A stretch of 64,000 nt of DNA from UBA7985 sp002711265 (GTDB lineage Bacteria > Pseudomonadota > Alphaproteobacteria > UBA7985), in assembly GCA_965660945.1 (NCBI GenBank), contig CBFIBS010000002.1:1-64000 (forward strand), read 5' to 3'. The position numbers and the translations under genes are program-made. The notes under the pieces are model-generated. The model was not told the origin of the DNA, searched no databases, and was given only the letters and a program-made list of their open reading frames with translations. Shown one piece after another: positions 51,127 to 58,966 of the stretch. The first letter of the stretch is position 1. Each line of letters starts with the position of its first letter.

Positions 51127-53820
51127 TCAAAAAGATGTCAGTAATTCAAGAAGAGAGTCACTAGACAGCTGGCTGGCTGAAAAGTCACCCCGCACGAGGA
51201 AATCATAGACAGCGGCATCGCTTGACCCCTCTGTGCTGGACACGCGCACGCCTTCCGTCTCATCCGACAAACTATAATTCAGGTGAGGCAGATAGATCTT
51301 ATCGTGTAGCAGGTTCAGCCCATAGATCTGTACAGAGCCGCCGGAGGTCCCAACCGAACCACTGAAGCGAACAACATCGGCGCTGGTGTCAGTCCCAAGC
51401 CGGATGGCCGCTGTGCCCCCATCCGCCAGGCTGTCACCAAAGGTTAGATCATCGACGTCCGTTGATCCCCAGTGATCCAGGTCCCCGGCCTGTGCCGCAT
51501 TCTTGCCGATCGATACCAGATTGTCCCCCGCCCAGTTCATGTACAACTTGAGAGAACCACCAGCACTCCCGGCGTTATCGCCAATCGTAAGATGGTCTCT
51601 GCCATGACCATCGAGGTATCTGAATGTCCCGCCGTCCGACGCAAGGTTATCTCCGATGTTCACGACGTGGTCGCCATCGCGCTCCATGTCCAGCCTTGCC
51701 GTCCCACCGTGTGAAGCAAGGTTATCACCGATCTGAATCGTCTCGCTACCCACACCGTCATTGAGAGTTAGCTTGCCGCCGTAGTTAGCAACATGACTAC
51801 CCAGAGCAACGAGGTTGTCGCCGCCGCTCAGGTCCAGAGTCGCGACTTGCCCCGCTCCTCCTGCGAGGTCATTCAGTGGGCTTGCGGCGCTGGGGCTTTC
51901 AGACGCATAGCCAATGAAATCGTCCGCCATGCCGCCGGTAATCGTGACGGTGGAGTCGGCCGGGACATCCAACCCGCCGATGAGCAGGTTCCCCGTCACC
52001 TCGAGCGTCGTCGTTCCGGTCATGCCGTCTGCATCTGTCGCTAGCACGGTCAGAGTTCCAGTGTTCACCGTCCAAGTGGCGCCACTGTCGCCTCGCGTGA
52101 CCCCGTCGTATGTCCCGGACAGTGTGCCTGAGGGCGTTGGCGCAGACAGGCTCAGCCCCGACACACCCGAGATCGAAACACTCGGCGTCGTGCCATCCGG
52201 ATCAACGATGGAAACAAAGTCCGACAAGGGCATACCGCCCAACGTTCCGGTCCCGTCACCCATATCGCCGGGGACCACCACCATGTCCTTGAGCCGCGTC
52301 ACTGTCGGGCTTCGCTCAACCACATCCAGAACCTTGATGGTCAGAGTTTGCTGAAAGGTCAGCCCCCCGGTATCCTTGGCCTCGATGGTGATGGAGTAGG
52401 ACGACTGTGTTTCGAAGTCGGGCTGGCTGACAAAACTCAGCTCCTGCGTCGCCGCATTGATGGCGAACGCGCGGTGGTCGTCGTTCAACGATGTCGGAAG
52501 GATAGAGAACTCCATTTTATCGCTGCTGGTTGAGTCGTCGGTTGCCGACAGCCGCCCGACAACCAGAGAGCTGGCGTCTTCCGCAATCGTGAAGGTTGAG
52601 AGGCTTATATCGGTTGGTGCTTCATTCTTGGGGGGCGCGGGTTTGTCGTCTTCGCCGGTCAGCTTGGTGGTGCCCAGACCAGCGCCGGCCCCGATCCCAA
52701 GGTCAGTCAGCAGCGCGTCGTCATCCTCGTCTTCGTTCTCCTTTTCGTCCTTGGCGTCCCCCTCTCCGGCATCGTTGGGATCGCCGGCCTTGGGCTTGTT
52801 CTGCGGCTCATAGCTTTCTTCGACCTGCTCCGATGTTTCCTTGATCTTCACCACGGCGGCTTCGATGACATTGGGGTCGGCCCCGGAGTCCTTGACCTTC
52901 TCCTCTATGAAATCCAGCGAAGCTTGCGCATCGTACAGGTCGACGCCGTTCTCACTCAGTTCCTCGACCAGTTCCTCGATCAGCTCGGAACAGTCCGTTC
53001 CTTCCAGACAGCCCTCAAGAATGGCTTCCTCGAACTGCTCGGTCTTGTAAGCAGCGACGAAGGTCGAGTAGATCTCCGGCTCGCTGAACAGCACCCGAAC
53101 ACTCTGGAAGCTCTCGCCCATCCCCTTCTGCTGGCCTTGGACAACTCCGCCCTCCTCAATGGTAAAGGCGAGAAAGTTGGCGTTGGGATTGTCCGCATCG
53201 GCCGAGGCAAGGGTCTGACCATCGCGGGTAATCGAGAAACCACCGTCGAAGACACCGGCCTGCACCTCGCCATCGGGCTCAACGAACAGCACAATTTCGG
53301 TACCGCGTACGGCTGCCACCCCCACCGGGGTCGCGATTTCATAGGACTCGCTGCTCATGTCCCCGGAGACGAACTTGACCAGACCCGAGACGATATTGAC
53401 CGACATTTTCCCCTGATTGGTCCCGGGGTCATAGATGTACTCGTCGAGGATCAGATCGCTGTTCGGCCCCATGGAGATAACGGTTCCGTCGAGGAACTCG
53501 ATGGTAACCGCACCATCTGCGTAGGAACTCAGCATTTCATTGGAAATCGCCTGCTGTCCTTCGGCGACCTCACCAAACAGTTCCCCGTAGTAGAGGCGGT
53601 CAATCTGGTTCTGCGCCTCGAAGAAAATGCCAATGGGCTGCTCGCCCTCGTTGAGCACTTGCTGTAGGTCGAGGGGCACCAGCGAGTCCTGCCCCTGCGA
53701 AGGCTTCGCAAGGGCCAGCAGGCCTGCGGCGAGACTGCCCAAGCCGACCAGAGGCCCGGAGGCGCGCCGAACTTTCGACAGGTCCAGTCCAGCGCCTGAC
53801 CGTGGCTGGCGCAAATGCAT
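51127..53820 (-). CDS. FecR-domain protein with cadherin-like, Ig-like and C-terminal glycine-rich repeats
   Basis: An 897-residue, acidic, probably exported or surface protein of unknown function. Residues 20-43 are a hydrophobic signal-like segment after KVRRASG. Residues about 95-180 form a FecR-type beta domain (IEFLDGTVISMGPNSDLIL; SGLVKFVSG; TPVGVAAVRGTEIVLFV). Residues 260-370 are acidic and helical with Cys271 and Cys277 and a DEDDD run. A cadherin-like domain fills 398-500 (NEAPTDISLS, DFETQSSYSITIEAKD), an Ig-like domain 505-610, and about seven 23-26-residue repeats of the IGDNLASxGGT type occupy 661-830. The protein ends in hydrophobic Leu/Phe. No ribosome binding site is evident at ATG 53820. 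Its neighbour upstream is a lipoprotein gene 53 bases away, so the two may be cotranscribed. Confidence 0.8.
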   Translation of the reverse strand: MHLRQPRSGAGLDLSKVRRASGPLVGLGSLAAGLLALAKPSQGQDSLVPLDLQQVLNEGEQPIGIFFEAQNQIDRLYYGELFGEVAEGQQAISNEMLSSYADGAVTIEFLDGTVISMGPNSDLILDEYIYDPGTNQGKMSVNIVSGLVKFVSGDMSSESYEIATPVGVAAVRGTEIVLFVEPDGEVQAGVFDGGFSITRDGQTLASADADNPNANFLAFTIEEGGVVQGQQKGMGESFQSVRVLFSEPEIYSTFVAAYKTEQFEEAILEGCLEGTDCSELIEELVEELSENGVDLYDAQASLDFIEEKVKDSGADPNVIEAAVVKIKETSEQVEESYEPQNKPKAGDPNDAGEGDAKDEKENEDEDDDALLTDLGIGAGAGLGTTKLTGEDDKPAPPKNEAPTDISLSTFTIAEDASSLVVGRLSATDDSTSSDKMEFSILPTSLNDDHRAFAINAATQELSFVSQPDFETQSSYSITIEAKDTGGLTFQQTLTIKVLDVVERSPTVTRLKDMVVVPGDMGDGTGTLGGMPLSDFVSIVDPDGTTPSVSISGVSGLSLSAPTPSGTLSGTYDGVTRGDSGATWTVNTGTLTVLATDADGMTGTTTLEVTGNLLIGGLDVPADSTVTITGGMADDFIGYASESPSAASPLNDLAGGAGQVATLDLSGGDNLVALGSHVANYGGKLTLNDGVGSETIQIGDNLASHGGTARLDMERDGDHVVNIGDNLASDGGTFRYLDGHGRDHLTIGDNAGSAGGSLKLYMNWAGDNLVSIGKNAAQAGDLDHWGSTDVDDLTFGDSLADGGTAAIRLGTDTSADVVRFSGSVGTSGGSVQIYGLNLLHDKIYLPHLNYSLSDETEGVRVSSTEGSSDAAVYDFLVRGDFSASQLSSDSLLELLTSF
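51325..51840 (-). repeat. about seven imperfect 24-residue repeats in the FecR-domain protein
   Basis: Residues 661-830 contain units of 23-26 residues with the core pattern [D/N]-x-[VL]-x-[IL]-G-[DN]-N-x-A-x-x-G-G-[TS]: for example QIGDNLASHGGT, NIGDNLASDGGT and TIGDNAGSAGGS. Divergence grows toward the C-terminus. They resemble calcium-binding RTX repeats in their Asp/Gly richness but not in length or GGxGxDxhx spacing. Confidence 0.8.
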
Positions 53821-53873
53821 GGACCATTGCTATCATGCTTATTTAACTGAACAAGGGCCTTAACGTTAAAACG

Positions 53874-54755
53874 CTAATGGAGACGACCTTTGTCGGTCAG
53901 ATAGTCCTCGGCCTCCATGACCATACCGCGTTTGATCAGGTCGGGATCGACGGCGAAGTCGCGGCCAAGCTCATAGCGGGCCATGGCCTGATAAAGGTAC
54001 TGCGCCCGAGTGTAGTGGAGCAGTCCTTCCTCATCGAACAGCCCCAGATCCTGATCGATCGACCACGCGCCAACGGCCTTAGCGAGCGTGGTGGCGTAGA
54101 GCAGGCTGTCGTTGAAGCCCTTGGGGCAGTACAGCACGGGGGTCGCGCACGACGAGGTCTGGGTTCGGTAGAAATCAGCACCGGGCTGGGTTTCGGTATA
54201 GGCGACGGTCTTGCCGTCCATCAGCCCCCGGGTCCACGACTTGGGGATCTGGCTGGCGCCCGAGCGCGGGCAGTAGCTCAGCGTACCGATGCAGTCACTG
54301 GGCGGGGCGTAACGCAGTGCCAGCTCGCGGGTGGTGATCAGCTCGTGCTTGAAGCGGTAGTTGCGCATCAGCCGGGCAAAGGCGCGCGCTGAATAGACCG
54401 GATCGGCGAAGATGGCGTGGCCCGACTTGTCCTGCCCGATCTGCCCCTTCCACTGCTGGTCCTTTGGGGTTTTGACGCACCAATAGTTGTTCTGACGGAT
54501 GCAACGACGACCGGGGGCGTGCAACTCCTCCGAGGTCATCTCCAGCGATTCCCACTGCTGCCCGGACTGGCGGTAAAGGCCGTAGGGGCGCACCTTGGTA
54601 AAGGCATAGGCGCGCTCAGCACTGACGGTCTCGATCACGGGTTCAGGCGCAGGCTCCTGCTGATCGATCAGAGAACAGGCAGCAAGGCTGGTCAGAAAGG
54701 CAAGAAGCAGGATCTTCAGCGGACCACCGCGAAACCTTGGGCCGATTAAATTCAA
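53874..54755 (-). CDS. predicted lipoprotein with three CxxxxxxC pairs, phage virion-protein-like domain
   Basis: A 293-residue protein when started at TTG 54755, which has GGGAG seven bases upstream and gives a normal lipoprotein signal: MNLIGPRFRGG, hydrophobic ILLLAFLTSL, lipobox LAAC with Cys27 and Ser28. Starting further upstream (ATG 54863) would put 50 polar residues before the signal. Six further cysteines form three short pairs: 85/93, 155/162 and 203/210, the last two in CxxxxxYC form. Residues about 85-155 (IRQNNYW...WKGQIGQDKSGHAIFADPVYSARAFARLMRNY, interrupted here) resemble the RGIRNNNPGNI/FDSPEYGIRA domain of phage virion proteins, by memory only. Function unknown; outer-membrane lipidation likely. 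Confidence 0.65.
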   Translation of the reverse strand: MNLIGPRFRGGPLKILLLAFLTSLAACSLIDQQEPAPEPVIETVSAERAYAFTKVRPYGLYRQSGQQWESLEMTSEELHAPGRRCIRQNNYWCVKTPKDQQWKGQIGQDKSGHAIFADPVYSARAFARLMRNYRFKHELITTRELALRYAPPSDCIGTLSYCPRSGASQIPKSWTRGLMDGKTVAYTETQPGADFYRTQTSSCATPVLYCPKGFNDSLLYATTLAKAVGAWSIDQDLGLFDEEGLLHYTRAQYLYQAMARYELGRDFAVDPDLIKRGMVMEAEDYLTDKGRLH

Positions 54756-54890
54756 GGCCTGACTCCCGTCGAACTGCAAAGCGCCCCTTTTAAAAACCCG
54801 TGGGGGCAACCTCGTCATCGGTCCTCCTATCCGCGCCAGAGACGGACACCAGACCGTGATCAAATCAATAAAAAGGGCACTGTCGCACCC

Positions 54891-54924
54891 GAATCATGTA
54901 CAAACACAGTATATTACATGATTC
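54891..54924. repeat. perfect 10-bp inverted repeat with 14-base spacer
   Basis: gaatcatgta (54891-54900) and tacatgattc (54915-54924) are perfect inverses, separated by an AT-rich spacer. It lies in the 242-base divergent region between the lipoprotein gene and the FAD oxidoreductase gene, 135 bases from one start and 73 from the other. A dimeric repressor or activator operator is the simplest reading. No direct repeats or transposase support an insertion element. Confidence 0.75.
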
Positions 54925-54997
54925 TGAAAGTGAACTGCTTTTCCTATGCCTCTGAATTATTGCCTTTTTGCGTCAGGAACAAGATCAAGACTCGATC

Positions 54998-56035
54998 ATG
55001 GCTGCTGAGTCGCCGCGTCTTGCCGTCATCGGCACCGGTATCGCCGGGCTGACCGCCGCGCGTTTGTGGCAGGACCGCGGCCTGTCCGTTCGCCTGTTCG
55101 ACAAGGGTCGGAACATCGGCGGGCGCTGCGCGACGCGGCGGCGGGACGAGCTTGCCTTCGACCACGGCGTACCGGCCATCGCGGCGACCGACAGCGACTT
55201 CCGCTGGGCCATGCGCCGTTGGATGATGGGCGCGGCGCTGCAGCGCTGGCAGGGCAGCATGCAAGGCTTTCCCGAGGGCCTTCGGCTGTTCACTGGAACC
55301 CCGGATATGAATGCGATCCCGGCACGGCTGGGCGCTGGCCTTGATATCGCACAGCGGGTCGAGGTTGCCCGTGTCGAACGCGAACCAGGTGGCGGTTGGC
55401 ACTTGCACGACACAGAAGGCGCGGCGCTGGGCAGTTTCGGCGCCGTCCTGCTGACCTGCCCCCCGGCGCAGGCACAGCGCCTGCTCCAACCCGGCTTGAA
55501 CGCGGGCTGGGTCGACCCATCGTGGTTTGACCGGCCCGTACAGATGCGTGCCGTCTGGACGGTGATGGCCGCCTTCGAAAGCCGGGTTGCCTCTGCCCAC
55601 GACGCCATGGTGCTGGATGGAGAACCGCTGGAGTTCGCCCTGCGCAACAGCAGCAAGCCCGAACGGACCGGGGGACAGGAAAGCTGGGTTCTGCATGCCG
55701 CGCCAGACATCACCGAGCAGTTTCTCGACCACCCTAAGGAAGCCGTTGTCGAAGACTTTCTGGCAGCGCTGGCCTATCACCTCGACACCAGCCTGCCCCG
55801 GGTGATTTTCGCCCGCGCTCACCGCTGGCTCTACGCCCGGGCTGAAGCTACGTATACCCTGAACCCGAACGAGACAGCGACAACCGAGCCCAGCCTGTTC
55901 GACCCTGAAACCGGGCTGGGGCTTGCCGGGGACTGGCTCAGTCCGCCGGCCTCGCCCTTCCTCGGCGTACAGTCGGCGTGGCTCTCGGGACGGAATATGG
56001 GGCAGCGGCTCAGGGCTTGGGCACGGTCACGCTGA
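54998..56035 (+). CDS. FAD-dependent oxidoreductase (renalase-like)
   Basis: A 345-residue flavoprotein of the NAD(P)/FAD-dependent oxidoreductase group. The dinucleotide-binding motif is at residues 9-18 (AVIGTGIAGLTA), followed by DKGRNIGGRCATRR, a signature shared with renalase-like and amine-oxidase proteins, and a C-terminal LAGDWLSPPASPF-type FAD loop (GLGLAGDWL). Substrate unknown. ATG 54998 is the most conserved-looking start; a TTG at 54968 would add ten residues. It is divergent from the lipoprotein gene and convergent with the SCO1 gene. Confidence 0.85.
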   Translation: MAAESPRLAVIGTGIAGLTAARLWQDRGLSVRLFDKGRNIGGRCATRRRDELAFDHGVPAIAATDSDFRWAMRRWMMGAALQRWQGSMQGFPEGLRLFTGTPDMNAIPARLGAGLDIAQRVEVARVEREPGGGWHLHDTEGAALGSFGAVLLTCPPAQAQRLLQPGLNAGWVDPSWFDRPVQMRAVWTVMAAFESRVASAHDAMVLDGEPLEFALRNSSKPERTGGQESWVLHAAPDITEQFLDHPKEAVVEDFLAALAYHLDTSLPRVIFARAHRWLYARAEATYTLNPNETATTEPSLFDPETGLGLAGDWLSPPASPFLGVQSAWLSGRNMGQRLRAWARSR

Positions 56036-56068
56036 TCGGCGGTGGCGGCGAGGTCGGGCTGTCAGGCC

Positions 56069-56656
56069 TCAACCGTTGCCGCTGAACCGAGCCTCGATCG
56101 CCGAAGCCAGCGTTTCAGAAGGGGTACCGCTGCGGAAGCTCTCGACCACGCGGTGTTCAGCGTCGGTCAGGAAGATCAGCGACGTGTGGTCCATCAGATA
56201 ATCGCTGAAGGCGTCGTCGTCGTGCCGCGCTGCGTAGACAGCCCAGTCAGCCTTGACCGCCTCGACCGCTTCTGGGGAACCGGTGAACCCGGTCAGATCG
56301 CCGGAAAACAGCGCAGTATAGGCCGCGAGGGCCTCTGGCGTATCGCGGGCTGGGTCGATGCTGACAAAGACCAGCGCTTCGTCGACGGCGGTCTGCTCGG
56401 CAGCCACAACCATGTCGAGCAGGCTCGTCGGGCAGATATCAGGGCAGGCGGTATAGCCGAAGGTGACCAGCATGGGCCGTCCGGCAAAGGCCTTGGCCGT
56501 ATCCACCGGCACACCGGCATCACTGATCAGGGTAAAGTCGCCCCCGATTTGCAGGGGCTGGGTGGGTGGCGGCGGGGCCTGAAAAGCCCAGAGGGCGATC
56601 CCCGCCAGCACCAAAGCGAGGGACAGGAGTCCCACCGCAGGCCGAAGCGCTTTCAT
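56069..56656 (-). CDS. SCO1/SenC family copper chaperone
   Basis: A 195-residue thioredoxin-fold protein anchored by one N-terminal helix (about 8-26). The copper ligands are visible: Cys71 and Cys75 in CPDIC and His157 in YLMDHTSL. FGYTACPDICPTSL and FVSIDPARDTPEAL are family hallmarks. SCO1 proteins deliver copper to the CuA site of cytochrome oxidase or act as redox switches; there are no oxidase genes in this window, so the partner is not shown. It is 33 bases downstream of rplQ on the same strand and may be read with it. Confidence 0.92.
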   Translation of the reverse strand: MKALRPAVGLLSLALVLAGIALWAFQAPPPPTQPLQIGGDFTLISDAGVPVDTAKAFAGRPMLVTFGYTACPDICPTSLLDMVVAAEQTAVDEALVFVSIDPARDTPEALAAYTALFSGDLTGFTGSPEAVEAVKADWAVYAARHDDDAFSDYLMDHTSLIFLTDAEHRVVESFRSGTPSETLASAIEARFSGNG

Positions 56657-56689
56657 GGTAAAGCCACGGGTCCGTAGGGACTGGCGGCC

Positions 56690-57124
56690 TTACTCTTCGT
56701 CTTCGTCGAAATCGTCGTCGTCATCATACATGGTCGGGCCGCTGTCCTGACCCTTGGCGTCGGGATCGCGGTCTACCAGTTCGATAAAGGCCATGGGCGC
56801 CATATCGCCGTAACGGAAGCCGGCCTTGAGAACGCGGGTGTAACCACCGTCGCGGTTCTCGTAACGGGCCGCCAGTTCGTCGAACAGCTTTCCGGCCATG
56901 GCCACATCGTTGTGCAGCTGGGACAGCGCCTGACGGCGTGCAGCCAGCGTGCCCTTCTTGCCCAGAGTGATCAGGCGGTCAACATAACGCCGCAGATCCT
57001 TGGCTTTAGGCAGGGTGGTTTTGATTTGTTCGTGCTTGATCAGCGCCGCCGCCATATTGGCAAACATGGCCTTACGGTGGGTGCTGGTCCGGTTGAGCTT
57101 ACGCCCCGACATGCGATGCCGCAT
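56690..57124 (-). CDS. rplQ: 50S ribosomal protein L17
   Basis: A 144-residue L17. RHRMSGRKLNRTSTHRKAMFANMAAALI at the start, ITLGKKGTLAARRQAL and the NRDGGYTRVLKAGFRYGDMAPMAFIELV part are standard. The last ten residues are a run of Asp and Glu (DDDDDFDEDEE), an acidic tail common in alphaproteobacterial L17. AAGGAG precedes the ATG by seven bases. Last ribosomal gene of the alpha operon, 184 bases after rpoA, with a hairpin and antisense terminator in the gap. Confidence 0.97.
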   Translation of the reverse strand: MRHRMSGRKLNRTSTHRKAMFANMAAALIKHEQIKTTLPKAKDLRRYVDRLITLGKKGTLAARRQALSQLHNDVAMAGKLFDELAARYENRDGGYTRVLKAGFRYGDMAPMAFIELVDRDPDAKGQDSGPTMYDDDDDFDEDEE

Positions 57125-57253
57125 GGTACAACTCCTTAACGATGCGTTGTTGGCGCTTGTGCGCCGCCCGGGTGCCTCAGGTTCGAGACCCCATGGTTTT
57201 CCAGTTTAGTGGCCTGCATTCTGTCCGATATCACCGCGAGCGGCCCGACGGGT

Positions 57254-57279
57254 GGGGGTGCAGACGCCCCCCTTTTTTT
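57254..57279 (+). terminator. plus-strand Rho-independent terminator, antisense to the rpoA-rplQ gap
   Basis: gggggtg-caga-cgccccc forms a 7-bp stem (one G-U pair) followed on the plus strand by seven T residues. All flanking genes are on the minus strand, where the hairpin is preceded by A residues and has no T-run after it. It would therefore stop plus-strand RNA, not the operon transcript. Confidence 0.75.
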
Positions 57280-57308
57280 GTCTTCCTGCTGCTGACAGTG
57301 GTGGTGCC

Positions 57309-58325
57309 TTAGAAAGGCTCCTCCAGCCGCTTGGCGAGGTCTTCGATGTTCTCCGGCGGCCAGTTCGGGATCTCCATGCCCAGGTGCAGACCCATCTGCA
57401 GCAGGACTTCCTTGATCTCGTTCAGCGACTTCCGGCCAAAGTTCGGCGTGCGCAGCATTTCTGCTTCGGTCTTCTGCACCAGATCGCCGATGTAGACGAT
57501 GTTGTCGTTCTTCAGGCAGTTCGCCGAGCGGACCGACAGTTCCAGCTCGTCGACCTTGCGCAGCAGGTTGCGGTTGAACGGCAGCGCGTTCTCTTCAGGC
57601 TGCTGGGCCACGTTCTGGCTCGGCTCTTCAAAGTTGATGAACAGCTGCAGCTGATCCTGGAGGACCCGCGCGGCCAGCGCCAGCGCGTCTTCCGGGTTCA
57701 CCGCCCCGTTTGTCTCAACCTGCATGGTGAGCTTGTCGTAATCAGTCTGCTGACCGACACGGGTGTTCTCGACCTGGTAGGAAACCGTGCTGATTGGCGA
57801 AAACAGGCTATCGACCGGGATCAGACCGATCGGCGCGTCTTCGGGCCGGTTGGCCGCAGCCGGGCGATAGCCCTTGCCGTGGTCAACGGTGATTTCCATG
57901 GACAGAACCGCGCCATCATCGAGCGTACAGATCACCAGATCCGGGTTCATGATCTCGAGGTCAGCGCCTCCGTCGATCATGCCGGCGGTAATCTCGCCCG
58001 GGCCCTGACCGCGCAGGCGGAATTTCTTCGCGCCGTCGGCGTGCAGCTTCAGCGCCAGCGCCTTGACGTTCAGGATGATATCGGTGACGTCCTCACGGAC
58101 ACCAGCGATCGACGAAAACTCGTGCAGGACACCGTCGATCTGGATCGCCGTTACGGCGGCACCGCGGAGCGATGACAGCAGGACCCGGCGCAGGGCGTTA
58201 CCCAGCGTACGACCGAAGCCTCGTTCAAGCGGTTCTGCGACTACGGTTGCCTGGCGCAGCGGCTCATCCCCGGGGGTGACATCAAGAGCCGTTGGCTTAA
58301 TCAGGTCCGTCCAGTTGCTCTGCAT
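57309..58325 (-). CDS. rpoA: DNA-directed RNA polymerase subunit alpha
   Basis: A 338-residue alpha subunit. The N-terminal domain has FGRTLGNALRRVLLSSLRGAAVTAI near 42-66, the dimerisation helix, and VTDIILNVKAL; the C-terminal domain begins around 250 with LLRKVDELELSVRSANCLKNDNI, split at LSVRSANCL, the UP-element-binding region, and RTPNFGRKSLNEIKEVL. AGAGGT lies upstream of ATG 58325; the longer frame upstream is not conserved. In the rpsM-rpsK-rpoA-rplQ order typical of the alpha operon without rpsD. Confidence 0.98.
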   Translation of the reverse strand: MQSNWTDLIKPTALDVTPGDEPLRQATVVAEPLERGFGRTLGNALRRVLLSSLRGAAVTAIQIDGVLHEFSSIAGVREDVTDIILNVKALALKLHADGAKKFRLRGQGPGEITAGMIDGGADLEIMNPDLVICTLDDGAVLSMEITVDHGKGYRPAAANRPEDAPIGLIPVDSLFSPISTVSYQVENTRVGQQTDYDKLTMQVETNGAVNPEDALALAARVLQDQLQLFINFEEPSQNVAQQPEENALPFNRNLLRKVDELELSVRSANCLKNDNIVYIGDLVQKTEAEMLRTPNFGRKSLNEIKEVLLQMGLHLGMEIPNWPPENIEDLAKRLEEPF

Positions 58326-58399
58326 GCGGCAGTTACCTCTTATTGTGTCGATTTGCCAACGACCCCCTTGCCCAAGGGTCATCCGGCTTAAGTAGGGTG

Positions 58400-58430
58400 G
58401 ATCCGTCGCTTTTAAAGGCAGCGGCGGATC
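58400..58430 (-). other. strong hairpin between rpsK and rpoA
   Basis: gatccgtcgc (58400-58409) pairs with gcggcggatc (58421-58430) over ten positions with one G-U pair; the loop is eleven bases. It sits 15 bases after the rpsK stop. It may be a processing or attenuation site that adjusts RNA polymerase alpha output relative to ribosomal proteins. Confidence 0.55.
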
Positions 58431-58445
58431 AATGCGCGATGGGCT

Positions 58446-58835
58446 TTAGACCCGGCGCTGCTTCCGCGGACGGCAGCCGTTGTGAGGAACGGGGGTCACG
58501 TCACGGATCGAGGTAATGGTGAAGCCAATCGCCTGCAGCGCACGCAGGGCGGACTCACGGCCCGAACCCGGGCCCTTCACGTTCACGTCCAGCGACTTCA
58601 TGCCGTGCTCCTGCGCCTTGCGGCCTGCATCTTCTGCAGCCACCTGCGCAGCGTAAGGCGTCGACTTACGCGAACCCTTGAACCCCTGCCCGCCAGCAGA
58701 AGACCAGGAGATCACGTTGCCCTGCACGTCAGAGATCGTGATGATCGTGTTGTTGAAGGTCGAATTTACGTGTGCGACGCCATTGGTAATATTCTTACGC
58801 TCGCGCCGACGCAGACCACGACTTGGCTGTGCCAT
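58446..58835 (-). CDS. rpsK: 30S ribosomal protein S11
   Basis: A 129-residue S11 of the platform of the 30S subunit. GVAHVNSTFNNTIITISDVQGN (around 18-39), WSSAGGQGFKGSRKSTPYAAQVA and the C-terminal IRDVTPVPHNGCRPRKQRRV are characteristic. AAGGAT precedes the ATG. 131 bases downstream of rpsM. Confidence 0.98.
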   Translation of the reverse strand: MAQPSRGLRRRERKNITNGVAHVNSTFNNTIITISDVQGNVISWSSAGGQGFKGSRKSTPYAAQVAAEDAGRKAQEHGMKSLDVNVKGPGSGRESALRALQAIGFTITSIRDVTPVPHNGCRPRKQRRV

Positions 58836-58966
58836 TGGGACATCCTTTCAAAGTTTCTACACAGCGCCGGTCCCACCGGGCGCCATATCAACGAAATTAA
58901 CCGACAATCCAAGCGCAGGTGCCGTCACCCCGTCGCCGGGCTGCCGCCAGTGCGCGGGGGCTGTCC

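Noticed and set aside
51325..51840. C-terminal repeats as classical RTX calcium-binding repeats
   Set aside because: Unit length is 23-26 residues and the GGxGxDxhx nonapeptide is absent, so I list them as a distinct repeat.
54891..54924. Inverted repeat as an insertion-sequence end or attachment site
   Set aside because: There is no transposase or integrase, no direct duplication and no second copy of the arms.
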